Source: Azospirillum sp. B21 (GTDB taxonomy: Bacteria > Pseudomonadota > Alphaproteobacteria > Azospirillales > Azospirillaceae). Taken from it: a stretch of 64,000 nt of DNA. The stretch is from assembly GCF_008364825.1 (NCBI RefSeq), contig NZ_VTTO01000007.1:62001-126000 (forward strand), written 5' to 3'. Position numbers and translations under genes: made by a program. Shown here in pieces: positions 53,826-62,128 of this stretch. The stretch's first letter is position 1. Each line of letters starts with the position of its first letter. The notes under the pieces were generated by a model. The model was not told the DNA's origin and searched no databases. It saw only the letters and a program-made list of their open reading frames with translations.

Positions 53826-54752
53826 ATGAATATACGGTCGATCGACCTGAACCTCGTGATCGCGCTGGCGGCGCTGCTGGAGGAGCGCAGCGTTTCGCGT
53901 GCGGCACTTCGCATCGGACGCAGCCAGCCGGCGACGAGCAGCGCGCTGGCCCGGCTCCGCGAGATTTTCGGCGATCCGCTGCTGGTGCGGGAGGGGCGGG
54001 GTTATCGCCTCAGCCCGCGGGCGGAGGAAATCCGGGTGCATGCCGCGCAGGCGCTGGCGGCGCTGAAGGCGACCTTCCAGGACTCCATCGCCTTCGACCC
54101 GGCGGGTGCGGAAATGGAGATCCGCGTGGCCGCCAGCGATTATCTGGCGGCGGTCCTGTTGCCGCCGCTGATGGCGGCGCTGTCCTGCTCGGCACCGGGC
54201 ATCGATCTACGGGTGGTCGCCGCGGACCGCAGATCCGCCATCTCGCTGCTCAAGGAAGGCGCGGTGGACCTGTCGCTGGCCGTCGCGGGAGAGGGGGCGC
54301 CGGATGTGCTGAACCGCCCTCTCTTCGACGAGGGTTTCGTCATGGTGACCCGCCCGGGCCACCCCTATCACGATGGACCGCCGACGGCGGAGCGGTTCGC
54401 CGGCTTTCCCGCGCTGCTGGTTTCACAGACGGGCGACGGTGCGGGCGTCGTCGACGACTGCCTGTCGCGGATGGGGCTGAAGCGGCGGGTCGCACTCACC
54501 GTCGCGCATTTCCTGCTGGCGCCGCAACTCGTCACCGACAGCGACCTCGTGCTGGTCATCGGCCGCCGGGTTGCGGAGGCCGCAAGAGCCCAGCTCGGCC
54601 TGACGGTCTCCGCCCTGCCCTTTCCGATGCCGGGGTTCACGGCACGGATGTACTGGCATGGCTCGACCGCCAGCTACCCGCCGCTGGTCTGGCTCCGGCA
54701 GATCGTCGCAGGGCTGGACGTCGGATTGCCGGAGCCGCCGGCTTCGTCCTGA
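53826..54752 (+). CDS. LysR-family transcriptional regulator
   Basis: 308 residues from ATG 53826 (MNIRSIDLNLVIALAALLEE); ATG 53808 is an alternative. Helix-turn-helix VSRAALRIGRSQPATSSALARLREIFGDPLLVR. The effector domain is of the NodD/LeuO/PcpR-like subgroup, with DLSLAVAGEGAPDVLNRPLFDEGFVMVTRPGHP. Divergent from the atypical SDR gene. Effector unknown. Confidence 0.88.
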   Translation: MNIRSIDLNLVIALAALLEERSVSRAALRIGRSQPATSSALARLREIFGDPLLVREGRGYRLSPRAEEIRVHAAQALAALKATFQDSIAFDPAGAEMEIRVAASDYLAAVLLPPLMAALSCSAPGIDLRVVAADRRSAISLLKEGAVDLSLAVAGEGAPDVLNRPLFDEGFVMVTRPGHPYHDGPPTAERFAGFPALLVSQTGDGAGVVDDCLSRMGLKRRVALTVAHFLLAPQLVTDSDLVLVIGRRVAEAARAQLGLTVSALPFPMPGFTARMYWHGSTASYPPLVWLRQIVAGLDVGLPEPPASS

Positions 54753-54755
54753 TCG

Positions 54756-55964
54756 TCAGCCCGGCGTCGCCGACCTGGGGTTCTCCAGGAAGAAGCGCAT
54801 CATCTCCGCCGTGGCATCCGGTCCCTGCGGGTCGGTGTAGGATCCGGCAGGGCTTCCGCCCGCCCAGGCATGACCGGCGCCATGGATGCTCCACTGCTCG
54901 CACAATGTCCGGCCGGACGGATCGGTGTGGAGGGTCCGGCTGTAGGCGCGCCGGCCGGGGGCTTCGCCGTTCAGCGTTTCGGTGCGCAGGCCGGTGACGG
55001 CGGCGGTCGCCTGGACCGCGACCTGATCGCCGTTCTGCGGATTCACCACCGTGTCCCGGTCGCCGTGGAAGATGATGGTTGGCACCTTGCGGCCGGTCCG
55101 CGCGGCATTCGGCACCGCCCGGCTGCCCTGGCGCATGGCGGCGAGGGCGGACGGAAGGTCGCCGGCGGCACCGGCAGGCAGGCCGGAATGCACGCCGACC
55201 GCGGCATAGAGGTCGGGATAGGCCGCGGCCATGATCGCCGCCGCCGCACCACCGGCGGACAGTCCGGCGACATAGACGCGGTTCGGGTCGATGGGATGCT
55301 CGCCCATGATCCGGCGGGTGATGCCGGCCAGCAGGTCAGGCTCCCCACGGTCGCGGCGCTGGTCCTCCGGCTTGAACCAGTTCCAGCAGCGCTGGGGATT
55401 GGCCGAGGCCGGCTGTTCCGGATATGCGACGAGCACGCCATGCCGCTCGGCGAAGGCGTTCATCCGGGTGCCGGCGGCGAAATCGTCGGGCGACTGGGTG
55501 CAGCCATGCAGCATCACCACCAGCGGACGCGGTCCCTCGCCACGGTTGGCCGGCACATAGAGCTTGTAGGCGCGGCTTCCCGATGTCCCGGTGTGGGACG
55601 CCGTCACGAAGGACGCGCCGTCGGGCAGCGAGTCGGCGGCCGGGCGCGGGGCACCCGTCCCCGCACCGTGCAGCCCGGTCGGCCGCAGGCGGGCGGCAAG
55701 GCCGCGCAGGGTCTCGCCCAGGCCGGTCCTCGCCGCATGGCCGGGCCTGTTTCCCGGCGCCTTGCCGGCAGGGGATGCAGGATCGAGCCGCGAGAACTCG
55801 CCCTCGATGACTGAAGGATCGGGCGCTGCCGTGGGACCGGGTTCGCCCGACCCCCGCAGCAGGCGCTGGACGAGGCCGGTCGCCTCGGCAAGCTGGCCGG
55901 CACGGGTCAGGCGGGCGACCTCGTTCATGCCGGGCAGGAAGCCGGTGGGGCGTGAGTTGGGCAT
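54756..55964 (-). CDS. PHB depolymerase-family esterase (LpqC-type)
   Basis: 402 residues from ATG 55964. An N-terminal helical segment of about 130 residues precedes the hydrolase domain (YKLYVPANRGEGPRPLVVMLHG). Nucleophile elbow GLSAGGAAA; Asp in FHGDRDTVV; His in IHGAGHAWAGG. No signal peptide is visible, so it may act in the cytoplasm on storage-polymer fragments or other esters. The family also contains feruloyl and acetylxylan esterases. Next to it, 37 bases upstream on the same strand, is a CopG-type regulator gene, a frequent pairing for this family. Confidence 0.85.
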   Translation of the reverse strand: MPNSRPTGFLPGMNEVARLTRAGQLAEATGLVQRLLRGSGEPGPTAAPDPSVIEGEFSRLDPASPAGKAPGNRPGHAARTGLGETLRGLAARLRPTGLHGAGTGAPRPAADSLPDGASFVTASHTGTSGSRAYKLYVPANRGEGPRPLVVMLHGCTQSPDDFAAGTRMNAFAERHGVLVAYPEQPASANPQRCWNWFKPEDQRRDRGEPDLLAGITRRIMGEHPIDPNRVYVAGLSAGGAAAAIMAAAYPDLYAAVGVHSGLPAGAAGDLPSALAAMRQGSRAVPNAARTGRKVPTIIFHGDRDTVVNPQNGDQVAVQATAAVTGLRTETLNGEAPGRRAYSRTLHTDPSGRTLCEQWSIHGAGHAWAGGSPAGSYTDPQGPDATAEMMRFFLENPRSATPG

Positions 55965-56001
55965 GATAGTTCTTTCCAGTTCGGGAATGGTGCCGGACGC
56001 G

Positions 56002-56421
56002 TCAGCGGATGCGGTCGGCGAGCGCCGCCTTGACGGCGGCCGGCGCATGCAGCGCCCCCAGCACGGTCAGGGAAGCGATGGTGGCACGGGCAAGGTCGGC
56101 GGAAACGTCCTGGGCGATGGTGGCGAGCCCGAGGACGCGGATGTCCAGCATCCGCCCATCGGCCTGCGCGGCCTCCAGGTCGGCACGGCTGAAATGGCGC
56201 AGGCCAAGGTCGACGCTCTTGCGCGTCACCGTCTGGCGGACGACCTCGGCGTGCCGGTCGACCTGATTGCGGATGGCCGTGCGGATGAAGTCGGTGCGGT
56301 TCGAATAGAACCCTTCATCGACCAGCAGGTCGATGTGGCCCAGGTCGACATAGCCGAGATTGATCGTGATCTTCTCGCTGTCGCCTGCCTTGGGCCGCAG
56401 GTCACGTGCCGTGTCGCTCAT
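56002..56421 (-). CDS. CopG-like ribbon-helix-helix transcriptional regulator
   Basis: 139 residues. N-terminal ribbon-helix-helix: SEKITINLGYVDLGHIDLLVDEGFYSNRTDFIRTAIRNQ, with the alternating strand ITINLG and the helix pair expected for ParD/CopG DNA binding. The C-terminal half is helical and unknown. A matching inverted repeat lies just before its start codon, so it probably represses itself and the downstream esterase gene. No toxin gene is beside it, which argues against an antitoxin role. Confidence 0.82.
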   Translation of the reverse strand: MSDTARDLRPKAGDSEKITINLGYVDLGHIDLLVDEGFYSNRTDFIRTAIRNQVDRHAEVVRQTVTRKSVDLGLRHFSRADLEAAQADGRMLDIRVLGLATIAQDVSADLARATIASLTVLGALHAPAAVKAALADRIR

Positions 56422-56426
56422 ATCCG

Positions 56427-56455
56427 ACCATCCTTACACCATCCAACTGGATGGT
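56427..56455. promoter_or_regulatory. Operator of the CopG-like regulator
   Basis: Inverted repeat ACCATCCA (56438-56445) and TGGATGGT (56448-56455) around a 2-base centre, with an extra half-site ACCATCC at 56427-56433, 11 bases from the first arm and thus on the same helix face. Located 6-34 bases upstream of the regulator ATG. Tandem half-sites one turn apart suit cooperative ribbon-helix-helix dimers. Confidence 0.65.
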
Positions 56456-56658
56456 ATGTGGATGTCGCCCTCCTGCCGTTCAAGGCCGGCGTGCGCGTTT
56501 TCCCAAACCTGTACGATCGATCAGGTTTCTTGCTCGCTGGGATGTGAACAATGAATTTTCGATTCCGATGCGGGATGCGGTTTAATCCCGGCCGGAACAA
56601 AGACATGGCCGGCGACCGCACCGGTCCCGGCCAACTCCGCCCCGAAGGAATATTCAGA

Positions 56659-56967
56659 ATGACCGTTCCGCCCAGCGATCAGGTGCAGCTCGTCGCCTAT
56701 CTCGTCGCCAAGCCCGGACAGGAGCAGGCGCTGGCCGATGCCATCACTGCCATCGTCCCGACCGTCCTGAAGGAGCCGGGCTGCCTCGCCTACTCCGCCC
56801 ATGTCAGCCGCGAGCGACCCGGCACAATCGTGATGTACGAGGTTTGGCAGGATCAGGCGGCACTCGACGCCCATGCGGCAGGCGCCGCCTTCACCGGCCT
56901 TGCCGCGCAATTCGACACGCTGCTGGGCGAACCGCTGCGGATCGACCTGCTGCGCCGCATCGGCTGA
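56659..56967 (+). CDS. Antibiotic biosynthesis monooxygenase (ABM) domain protein
   Basis: 102 residues from ATG 56659 behind AAGGAA. The whole protein is one ABM ferredoxin-like domain: LVAYLVAKPGQEQALADAI, EPGCLAYSAHVSRERPGTIVMYEVWQDQAALDAHAA. Small ABM proteins act as cofactor-free quinol monooxygenases or bind hydrophobic ligands, usually as dimers. The E-x-W motif (EVWQD) is present. Frame open upstream to 56551 without family resemblance. Confidence 0.87.
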   Translation: MTVPPSDQVQLVAYLVAKPGQEQALADAITAIVPTVLKEPGCLAYSAHVSRERPGTIVMYEVWQDQAALDAHAAGAAFTGLAAQFDTLLGEPLRIDLLRRIG

Positions 56968-56983
56968 CCGGGGCAGGCGCCTC

Positions 56984-57652
56984 TCACCAATCGGACGGGC
57001 AAGACTTGCAGCCGGTCATCAGCGCGTCCTGGAAGATCGCGAAGCGGATCTTCGCCCCGTCCAGATTGGCGCCAGACAGGTTGGACAGGGACAGCTTCGC
57101 CTCCTGCAGATTGGCGCCTTCCAGGCTCGCGCCGGCGAGATTGATCTTGTCGGCGCGGATCGCCTCCAGATTCGCCGCGGTGAGATCGGTGCCGGTGAAA
57201 TCGGCGCCGGTGGCACGGGCGAATTCCAGATTGGCGCCACGCAGACGCGCACCGGACAGCTTCGCCCCCTGCAGGAAGGCGGTGCGCAGATCGGCGCCGT
57301 CGAGGATGGCGCCCGACAGGTTCGCCCCGCGCAGGTCGGCGTTGCGCAGGTCGGCCCGCATCAGGTTGGCGCCGTGCAGATCGGCCCCCGCGAGCGCCAG
57401 CCCGCGCAGATTGCGGTGCCGCAGGTCGAGATTGGGGCAGGTCACGCGCGGGGCGAGCGTGCAGCCGTTCACGCTGGTAGCCCGTTCCTCCTCGCCGCCG
57501 CCGACCGGGCGGGCGGACCGATCTTCGACCGCGCTCTCCAGTGCGGCGTTTTCCACCTCCACGGAGATGGCCGAGGCGGCGGGCACCAGCATGCAAAGGA
57601 CAAGGCCGCATCCTGCCAGTCCGGAGAGCAGGGCCTTCTTGCGCGACGTCAT
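56984..57652 (-). CDS. Exported pentapeptide-repeat protein
   Basis: 222 residues from ATG 57652 with a GGAGG site. Signal peptide (LLSGLAGCGLVLCMLVPAASA), then a spacer with two Cys (NGCTLAPRVTC) and about 25 pentapeptide repeats of the form A(D/N)LxG (e.g. AGADLHGANLMRADLRNADL), which form a right-handed quadrilateral beta-helix. It ends GCKSCPSDW. The Cys pairs probably cap the helix as disulfides. Lies downstream of the PQQ dehydrogenase gene and may be a periplasmic partner; that is inferred only from position. Confidence 0.87.
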   Translation of the reverse strand: MTSRKKALLSGLAGCGLVLCMLVPAASAISVEVENAALESAVEDRSARPVGGGEEERATSVNGCTLAPRVTCPNLDLRHRNLRGLALAGADLHGANLMRADLRNADLRGANLSGAILDGADLRTAFLQGAKLSGARLRGANLEFARATGADFTGTDLTAANLEAIRADKINLAGASLEGANLQEAKLSLSNLSGANLDGAKIRFAIFQDALMTGCKSCPSDW

Positions 57653-57675
57653 GATGTTGCCTCCGGTGGTAAAAG

Positions 57676-57698
57676 GCCGGGGCGACGTCCGCCCCGGC
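57676..57698 (-). terminator. Intrinsic terminator after the PQQ dehydrogenase gene
   Basis: Perfect 9-base arms GCCGGGGCG (57676-57684) and CGCCCCGGC (57690-57698) with a 5-base loop; on the minus strand the stem is followed after two bases by TTTT (57674-57671). It should reduce read-through into the pentapeptide-repeat gene. Confidence 0.65.
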
Positions 57699-57702
57699 TC
57701 TG

Positions 57703-57746
57703 CTGGGATCATCCGGCCTGGGATCATCCGGCCTGGGATCATCCGG
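57703..57746. repeat. Tandem repeat, three copies of a 15-base unit
   Basis: CTGGGATCATCCGGC occurs three times head to tail (57703-57717, 57718-57732, 57733-57746, the last differing in its final base). It sits between the PQQ dehydrogenase stop and the terminator. Each unit contains GGATCATCC, itself a near-palindrome. Likely product of slippage; copy number may vary among strains. Confidence 0.85.
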
Positions 57747-57756
57747 TTAGACCGGC

Positions 57757-59652
57757 TCACTTGGTGCTGGAGACCTTCACGTCGGCGAGCTTGAACACCC
57801 AGAAGGACCCGCCCTGGGTCACGCGGGTGGTCAGGTCGGCCAGATCGCCGCCCCACAGCGGCACCGCGCCGCCATAGCCGGTGGTGATGCCGACATACTG
57901 CACTCCGTCCTGCTCCCAGGTGACGGGGGACGAGATGATGCCGGAGCCGGTCTGGAAGCGCCAAAGCTCCTCGCCCGTCTTGGCATTGAAGGCCTTGACG
58001 TAGCCGTCGCCGGTGCCGGTGAAGACCAGATTGCCGGCTGTCGCCAGCGTGCCGGACCACAGCGGCAGTTCCTCCTTGTGCTCCCACACGATCTTCCCGG
58101 TGGTGGGATCGAGCGCCCGCAGGATGCCGACATGGTCGTCGAACATCTTGTGGATGCGGAACCCCATGCCGAGATAGGCCGAGCCGGGGTTGTAGCCGAC
58201 ATGCTCCGTCCAGTAATCCTCCTTCCAATGGTTGGCGGCGATGTAGAACAGCTTGGTGTCCTCGCTGTAGGACATCGGGTTCCAGTTCTTGCCGCCGAGG
58301 AAGGGCGGCGACACCTCCACCGGCTTGCCGCGCTTCTCGCCTTCGGCCGGCAGGGGCGGACGCTGGCCTTCGACCTCGATCGGGCGGCCGGTCTTCAGGT
58401 CGATGCCCTTGGCCCAGGTGATGCCGTCGACGAAGGGATAGGCGGCCAGCACGCTGTTCGGCTTGTTGGGCTCGCCGCCGGCCGTCGCCAGCTTCACGCG
58501 GTCGGTGACGTAGAAGAAGCCGTTGCGGTCGGCATGGGCGGTCGCCTTCACCGTCTTGCCGGAGGCGTCGGTGTAGTCGAACAGCACAAGCTCGTTGTTG
58601 CCGGAGAAGTCCCAGGTGTCGTTGGGTGTGTGCTGGTAGAAGCCCTTCAGCTCGCCGGTGGCCGGGTCGACATAGGCCTGGCCGGAGGTGTAGAGGCTGT
58701 CGCCGGGCCAGCGCGCCCAGCCGTTCCACGGCGCCGGGTTGCCGGTGCCGATGACGATGGTGTTGGTCTCCACGTCGAAGGTGGCGCTCTGCCACGGCGC
58801 GCCGCCGCCATGGTTCCAGGCCTCGACCAGCTTGCCCTCCTTGTCGCGCGGCCAGGACGGCGCCTTGTCGCTGCCGGTGGGGGTGCTGTCCTTGCCGTTC
58901 AGCCGGCCCATGTGCCCTTCGACCAGCGGGCGCATCCACACCTCGTCGCCGGTGTCGGGATCGCGGGCGAACAACCGGCCGACCACACCGAACTCGTCGC
59001 CCGACGACCCGTGGATCAGCAGCACCTTGCCGCTCTTCTGGTCCTTCACGATGGTCGGCGCGCCGGTCATCGTGTAGCCGACCTTGTGATCGGCGAACTT
59101 CTTCTTCCAGACGACCTTGCCGGTGTCCTTGTTCAGGGCGACGACGGACGCGTCGAGCGTGCCGAAGAATACCTTGTCGCCATAGATCGCCGCACCGCGG
59201 TTGACGACGTCGCAGCAGGGCCGGATGTCGTCGGGCAGGCGGTGGGCGTAGGTCCACAGCCGCTTGCCCGACTTCGCATCCAGCGCGAACATGCGCGAAT
59301 AGGATGCGGTGACGTAGATCACCCCCTCATGCACCAGGGCCTGGGTTTCCTGCCCGCGCTGCTTCTCGTCGCCGAAGGAGAAGGACCAGGCCGGGACGAG
59401 GCGCGCCACGCTGTCGGCGTTGATCTGCTTCAGCGGGCTGAAACGCTTGCCCTCCACCCCCATGCCGTACATCAGCACGTCGCCGGGATTCTTCGCGTCG
59501 CTGGCGATGGCGTCCCAGCTGACCTCGCCGGCCAGCGCCGGCACAGACGCCGTGAGCAGCAGCCCGGCGACCGCCGCCGCAAGGCCTAGACGACGGCGCA
59601 GCCGGGACCAGCCGGCGTCGGACGCGGTGGTGGTGTTGGACGAAAGTGTCAT
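57757..59652 (-). CDS. PQQ-dependent alcohol dehydrogenase, ExaA/PedE type
   Basis: 631 residues from ATG 59652, preceded by GGGGAAA. Signal peptide ends near ALAGE. Quinoprotein propeller with the vicinal Cys pair (IRPCCDVVNRG) that flanks PQQ, several tryptophan-docking repeats (SGKRLWTYAHR, TGEELWRFQTG), and the probable catalytic Asp in WPGDSLYTSG. No cytochrome domain is fused, so it needs a separate cytochrome c. It oxidises ethanol or other alcohols in the periplasm. There is no Asp two residues after the presumed base, so calcium rather than lanthanide dependence seems likely, but an alignment is needed. Confidence 0.92.
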   Translation of the reverse strand: MTLSSNTTTASDAGWSRLRRRLGLAAAVAGLLLTASVPALAGEVSWDAIASDAKNPGDVLMYGMGVEGKRFSPLKQINADSVARLVPAWSFSFGDEKQRGQETQALVHEGVIYVTASYSRMFALDAKSGKRLWTYAHRLPDDIRPCCDVVNRGAAIYGDKVFFGTLDASVVALNKDTGKVVWKKKFADHKVGYTMTGAPTIVKDQKSGKVLLIHGSSGDEFGVVGRLFARDPDTGDEVWMRPLVEGHMGRLNGKDSTPTGSDKAPSWPRDKEGKLVEAWNHGGGAPWQSATFDVETNTIVIGTGNPAPWNGWARWPGDSLYTSGQAYVDPATGELKGFYQHTPNDTWDFSGNNELVLFDYTDASGKTVKATAHADRNGFFYVTDRVKLATAGGEPNKPNSVLAAYPFVDGITWAKGIDLKTGRPIEVEGQRPPLPAEGEKRGKPVEVSPPFLGGKNWNPMSYSEDTKLFYIAANHWKEDYWTEHVGYNPGSAYLGMGFRIHKMFDDHVGILRALDPTTGKIVWEHKEELPLWSGTLATAGNLVFTGTGDGYVKAFNAKTGEELWRFQTGSGIISSPVTWEQDGVQYVGITTGYGGAVPLWGGDLADLTTRVTQGGSFWVFKLADVKVSSTK

Positions 59653-60148
59653 GCGTTTCCCCCATTGATTGGCCGTGAGACGGCGATGGTCGGCTATGGA
59701 GTGCTCAAGGCGCACTGCAGGAGCGTGCCGGCAGCGGCACCGGGAAACCGTCACGCCGGCCGCTCCCCCTCCGGCAACGGCGGGAGGCAGTGCCGCCCGG
59801 ATGCGGAAGCGGCCGTACGTGACGGTGTCATGCCCGAAGGCGGCGCTTTGCCGGCAAGACGCTGTCGAAGGCTGTTCTGTGCATCCCGCCCGGCGCACAG
59901 GGCCATGTCCTGCCTGTTCCCATAGTCTTCCCGCCAAGCGGACCTTTCCATTCGACATTCCGGGGAAGATTTTCTTGAAGTCCGCGCGTGACGACTTCCC
60001 GACCCACACGGGACTTTTTCCCGTATGGCCGTCGGCCATGCGGAACATCCTGGCGCTGCTCGCCCCCTATTGCCCGAAGGGCGGATGGCAGGAGAACCGA
60101 TGGATAGACTAACATTCCGTCAATGGTCTTATAGCGGAGCGGGCGGCG
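59653..60148. other. Divergent intergenic region of the alcohol dehydrogenase and two-component genes
   Basis: 496 bases with no supported gene. A hairpin with arms ACGGGA (60008-60013) and TCCCGT (60019-60024) around CTTTT lies nearer the kinase side and could be an operator or a stop for antisense transcripts. No clear promoter for either gene is seen; a sigma-54-like string near 59715-59730 has the wrong spacing. Confidence 0.4.
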
Positions 60149-61468
60149 GTGTCCCTGAAGATGCGCATCCTGGCCCTGATCGGGCTTTTCCTGCTGCTGA
60201 TGACGGTGGCCGGCGGAGCGGTGATGGTCGCGAACGCCCGCGACGCGGTGCGGGCGGAAATGGCGTCGGCGCTCGAACTCGGCCGCGCGCTCGGCCTTGC
60301 GGTGACGGAGCGCGGAACACTGGCAGGCGGTTCCGGCATGCTGAACGGGCTGGGGCTGCGCCATCTGCGCTTCGTCGAGGGCGACGATGTTGCGGCACCG
60401 GGGGTGGAGAGCGATCGGGCGCCGGACTGGTTCACCGCGCTGATCGCCGTGGAGCCGCAGGAATTGCGGCTGGCCGGCACTCTGCGCGTCGTGGCCGAAC
60501 CAGGCGATGAAATCGCCGAGGTGTGGGAGGACATGAGCGATCTCGCCGCCGCAGTGCTGGCGGTCGGCGTCCTGCTGCTGGCGGCGGCATTCCTGGCGGT
60601 GGGGCGGGCCCTGGCGCCGCTGTCGCGGCTGGAGGCCGGGGTGAAGCGGCTGCGCGACGGCGACTATCGCTTCGCCTTCGACAGCGGGGGCGTTCCCGAG
60701 CTCCGCCGGCTCGGAACCGGCATCGCCGCGCTGGCCGACGGTCTCGCCGCGGCCGAGCAGGAGAACCGCCGCGTCGGCCAGCGGATCGTCGCGGCACAGG
60801 ACAGCGAAAGGCGTGAGATCGCCCGCGACATCCATGACGAACTCGGCGCCGCTCTGTTCGCGATCAAGGTCGATGCCGGCCGGCTTCTCCGGCTGGCCGA
60901 AGGGCGGGCCGATGGGGAAGAGGCGGCGGAACGCGCGCGCAAGATCCTCGGCACCGCGGCGGAGGTCCACCAGCTCAGCCGCCGCATCCTGGTCCGTCTG
61001 CGCCCCGCCCTGCTCGACCAGTTGCCGTTGAGCGAGGCGCTGACCGAACTGGTCGGCGACTGGATGCGGCGGAAGCCGGATGTCGCCTGGACACTCTCCT
61101 TCGATCCGCCGGCCGCCGCCGCGGACCTCGACGGCTGCGAGGAGGTGCTGCGCGTGACCCTCTACCGGCTGGTGCAGGAATCGCTTGTCAACGCCCTGCG
61201 GCATGCCGTGCCGTCGGCGGTCGCGGTTTCCTTGCGGATCGACCCGGACAGGGTGGAGGTCGCGGTCGCCGACGATGGTCCCGGCCTACCTGCGGGCGAC
61301 GATCCGAACAGGGCGGGCTTCGGGATTTCCGGCATGACGGAGAGGGTGCAGGCTCTGGGCGGATGTCTGACCATCGGCCTCGCCGAAGGCGGCGGCACCA
61401 GGGTATCGGCCCGGCTGCCCCGGCCCTCGCACAATTCGGCAACGGTTCGCCTGGAGCGCACGGCATGA
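60149..61468 (+). CDS. Sensor histidine kinase, NarX/HisKA_3 type
   Basis: 439 residues from GTG 60149, with GGAG at a suitable distance; ATG 60161 is possible. Two membrane helices (about 6-28 and 130-150), HAMP-like segment (ALAPLSRLEAGVKRLRDGDYRF), phospho-His in SERREIARDIHDELGAALFAIK, and ATPase boxes LVQESLVNALRHA and VADDGPGL. Divergent from the PQQ dehydrogenase gene. In pseudomonads, ExaD/ErbR-type systems induce quinoprotein alcohol oxidation, so this pair likely does the same. Confidence 0.88.
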   Translation: MSLKMRILALIGLFLLLMTVAGGAVMVANARDAVRAEMASALELGRALGLAVTERGTLAGGSGMLNGLGLRHLRFVEGDDVAAPGVESDRAPDWFTALIAVEPQELRLAGTLRVVAEPGDEIAEVWEDMSDLAAAVLAVGVLLLAAAFLAVGRALAPLSRLEAGVKRLRDGDYRFAFDSGGVPELRRLGTGIAALADGLAAAEQENRRVGQRIVAAQDSERREIARDIHDELGAALFAIKVDAGRLLRLAEGRADGEEAAERARKILGTAAEVHQLSRRILVRLRPALLDQLPLSEALTELVGDWMRRKPDVAWTLSFDPPAAAADLDGCEEVLRVTLYRLVQESLVNALRHAVPSAVAVSLRIDPDRVEVAVADDGPGLPAGDDPNRAGFGISGMTERVQALGGCLTIGLAEGGGTRVSARLPRPSHNSATVRLERTA

Positions 61469-62097
61469 CCCGCACCATCCTTCTCGTCGACGACCATCCC
61501 ATCGTCCGGGCCGGTTGCCAACGGCTGCTGGCCGAAGCGGCGCTGGGGCGCGTGGTGGAGGCGGAGGACGTCGACAGCGCGCTGGCGCTGTGGCGGACGG
61601 AGCGGCCGGACGTCGTCGTCCTCGACCTGAACATTCCGGGGGATGGCGGCGGAATGGCGGTGCTGCGCAGCATGCAGGCGGAAAACCCGACGGTGCCGGT
61701 GCTGATCTTCAGCATGCATGAAGACCCGGCGATCGCCGCCCGCGCGTTGAAGGCCGGCGCCAAGGGCTACGTCACCAAGAACGACGCGCCCGACAGCCTT
61801 GCCTCGGCCATCGGCACAGTGCTGGCCGGGCGCATCCATCTCGACAACGCGCTCGCCCGCGAACTGGCGCTGATGACCCTGACGGCACCGGCCGATCCGC
61901 TGGCGCCGCTGACCCAGCGCGAGCGGCAGATCCTGGAGCTGGTCGGCCGCGGGATGACCACCGCGGCCATCGGCGAAACGCTGGGCATCAGCCAGAAGAC
62001 GGTGGCCAACGCCTGCACCCAGATCAAGGACAAGCTGGACGCCGACAGCACCCGCGCCCTGATCCGCATCGCCATCGCCCATGGGCTGGCCGGCTGA
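61465..62097 (+). CDS. LuxR/NarL-type response regulator
   Basis: 210 residues from ATG 61465 overlapping the kinase stop. Receiver complete: acidic pair in LLVDDHP, phospho-acceptor Asp in VVVLDLNIPG, and Lys in GYVTKND. Helix-turn-helix LTQRERQILELVGRGMTTAAIGETLGISQKTVANACTQIKDKL. Unlike the two CsgD-like proteins in this window, all phosphorylation residues are intact. Probable activator of the divergent alcohol dehydrogenase gene. Confidence 0.9.
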   Translation: MTRTILLVDDHPIVRAGCQRLLAEAALGRVVEAEDVDSALALWRTERPDVVVLDLNIPGDGGGMAVLRSMQAENPTVPVLIFSMHEDPAIAARALKAGAKGYVTKNDAPDSLASAIGTVLAGRIHLDNALARELALMTLTAPADPLAPLTQRERQILELVGRGMTTAAIGETLGISQKTVANACTQIKDKLDADSTRALIRIAIAHGLAG

Positions 62098-62128
62098 GCC
62101 CGCCGGCCGGGACAGTCAGCTACCCATT

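Noticed and set aside
56002-56421. Toxin-antitoxin module with the ribbon-helix-helix protein as antitoxin
   Set aside because: Neither neighbour resembles a toxin; the adjacent gene is a hydrolase of the PHB esterase family, so plain repression is more likely.
59715-59730. Sigma-54-like string before the PQQ dehydrogenase (CGGCACG with GC near -12)
   Set aside because: The spacing between the GG and GC elements is one base too short, and the local regulator is of the NarL type, not a sigma-54 activator.
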